Positions 4,934 to 5,803 of a stretch of 5,803 nt of DNA are shown here, piece by piece. The notes under the pieces were generated by a model, which was given only the letters and a program-made list of their open reading frames with translations, was not told the origin of the DNA and did no database searches. Each line of letters starts with the position of its first letter. Position 1 is the stretch's first letter. This DNA is from Planctomycetia bacterium (GTDB lineage: Bacteria; Planctomycetota; Phycisphaerae; Phycisphaerales; SM1A02): positions 1-5,803 of the forward strand of contig JAACEA010000186.1 of the NCBI GenBank assembly GCA_009936695.1, read 5' to 3'. A program made the translations under genes and the position numbers.

Positions 4934-5803
4934 TTGAATTCGAGCCAACCGATCCTCACGACGTTCGCCCTCGTCCTCCTGGCCCTCGGTGGTTGCGAGG
5001 ATCCGGTCGCCTCGCCGAGCGGGAACGCCCCCGCCGGCCAGGCGACGACCGAACCCTCCGCGGCAGCCGGCGCCGAATCCGGGATTCGCGTCATCGCCCC
5101 CGGCTCGATCGAGGTGCGACCGGGTGCCACCGCGGTCTACGGAGATCCGGCCGACGTCGACTTCGGCATCGTCAAACCCGGGTCCAAGCTCACCGCAGAC
5201 GTCATCCTGGTGAATCCCTTCCCCACGCCCATGACCATCGTCCAGGCGGTTCCGACCTGCCAGTGCACGACGGTCGAAGTCGCGGGCGAGACGATCCCCC
5301 CGGGCGGCGGCATCGCGATCCCGATCACCCTGCAGGTGCCCAGCACCACCGGCAAGAAGCAGGCTGCCGTGAACACCGTCCTGCAGGGCCCCGGAGGTGA
5401 GAACGTCCGCGGACCGCGGCTCACCCTGACCGCCGTCGCGGCGTACGCCGTCAGGACCACGCCGCTCTACATCGACGCCCTTCCTCCGAATCCCGTCACC
5501 GGAAGCGTCTCGGTCGCGTCGACCGACGGACTTCCCTTCCGAGTCCTCAGCGTCAACGGGCGCCCGCCCGTGCTCCTGACCCCGGATCAGCCGCTTTCGC
5601 AGCACGTCGTCCAGTACGACCTCGGTCCGGCGGCGACGCAGGTCGAGCAGGCCGGAAGTCCCGAGGTGTTCCCGAAGTGGATGATCTTCGAGACCGATCA
5701 CCCCGAGGCGCCGGTGATCGAGATGCGGATACGACACCCGTTCTCCAAGCTTCCGCACCAGACCCGCAACGTCGCCCTGCAGTTCGACGGCAACATCGCG
5801 AAC
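4934..5803 (+). CDS. DUF1573 domain lipoprotein, partial (C-terminus beyond the right edge)
   Basis: The frame is open for 290 codons to the window edge. From TTG at 4934 it gives a short lipoprotein signal: hydrophobic residues 7-18, then lipobox L-G-G-C with Cys21 as the lipid-carrying residue. A low-complexity Ala/Pro/Ser linker (22-50) follows. Residues 74-165 match DUF1573, an immunoglobulin/ASH-like beta fold: VDFGIVKPGS (75-84), an NPF turn in place of the usual NTG, the hallmark TCQCT (108-112, family form sCGCt), and an IPPGG turn (121-125). Residues 166-290 are a further probable beta-rich part. The family is abundant in planctomycetes and Bacteroidota; its biochemical role is unknown. 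The mature protein is presumably membrane-anchored and faces outward. The TTG start leaves no basic residue before the hydrophobic core, whereas starting at TTG 4886 would add several (HRLHRSR), so the start is uncertain. It diverges from the MDR gene. Confidence 0.88.
   Translation, partial: MNSSQPILTTFALVLLALGGCEDPVASPSGNAPAGQATTEPSAAAGAESGIRVIAPGSIEVRPGATAVYGDPADVDFGIVKPGSKLTADVILVNPFPTPMTIVQAVPTCQCTTVEVAGETIPPGGGIAIPITLQVPSTTGKKQAAVNTVLQGPGGENVRGPRLTLTAVAAYAVRTTPLYIDALPPNPVTGSVSVASTDGLPFRVLSVNGRPPVLLTPDQPLSQHVVQYDLGPAATQVEQAGSPEVFPKWMIFETDHPEAPVIEMRIRHPFSKLPHQTRNVALQFDGNIAN

Noticed and set aside
4541..5758. Minus-strand ORF of 405 codons opposite the DUF1573 lipoprotein
   Set aside because: It is Arg/Gly/Asp-rich and overlaps the start of the MDR gene. 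The plus strand has a lipobox and the TCQCT hallmark of DUF1573.
3730..5803. Operon linking the oxidoreductase and the DUF1573 lipoprotein
   Set aside because: They are on opposite strands and diverge from a 154-nt gap, so they cannot share a transcript.

Overview
This is a GC-rich window with three genes on the minus strand and one on the plus strand. It most likely comes from a planctomycete of the class Phycisphaerae. The main clue is the C-terminus of the 652-residue protein: two dockerin-type calcium loops, each ending in a Trp-Gly-x-Cys turn. From general knowledge, this tail recurs on secreted proteins of that group. A Cys-rich cassette of a type I also associate with planctomycetes, and a DUF1573 lipoprotein, fit the same picture. 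The lineage is inferred from these protein features; no marker gene is present.

Layout, left to right. Positions 1-1226 (minus) hold the N-terminal 408 residues of a secreted multidomain protein that runs off the left edge. Positions 1227-1557 are a gene-free stretch. Its right part is the structured 3' end of the next gene: three 7-3-7 hairpins, then a strong intrinsic terminator. Its left part is the leader of the first gene. Positions 1558-3516 (minus) encode a complete 652-residue paralogue of the first protein. Positions 3517-3729 are its leader, with an imperfect tandem repeat and small hairpins. Positions 3730-4779 (minus) encode an MDR-superfamily oxidoreductase that lacks the usual zinc-binding cysteines. 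Positions 4780-4933 separate two divergent genes. From 4934 to the right edge (plus) lies a DUF1573 lipoprotein that starts with TTG and is cut by the window end.

The two secreted proteins are tandem duplicates. Over the first 260 residues they align without gaps at about 81% identity (210 of 260, counted by hand). Past that point they diverge sharply and show an indel. Each has its own strong Shine-Dalgarno sequence, and a terminator separates them, so they are probably separate transcription units making abundant exported proteins. Nothing links the oxidoreductase or the DUF1573 lipoprotein to them functionally; the lipoprotein is divergently transcribed.

I see no RNA gene, insertion sequence, CRISPR array, phage gene or defence gene. 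The most unusual features are the run of four hairpins after the 652-residue gene and the mosaic conservation of the paralogue pair.
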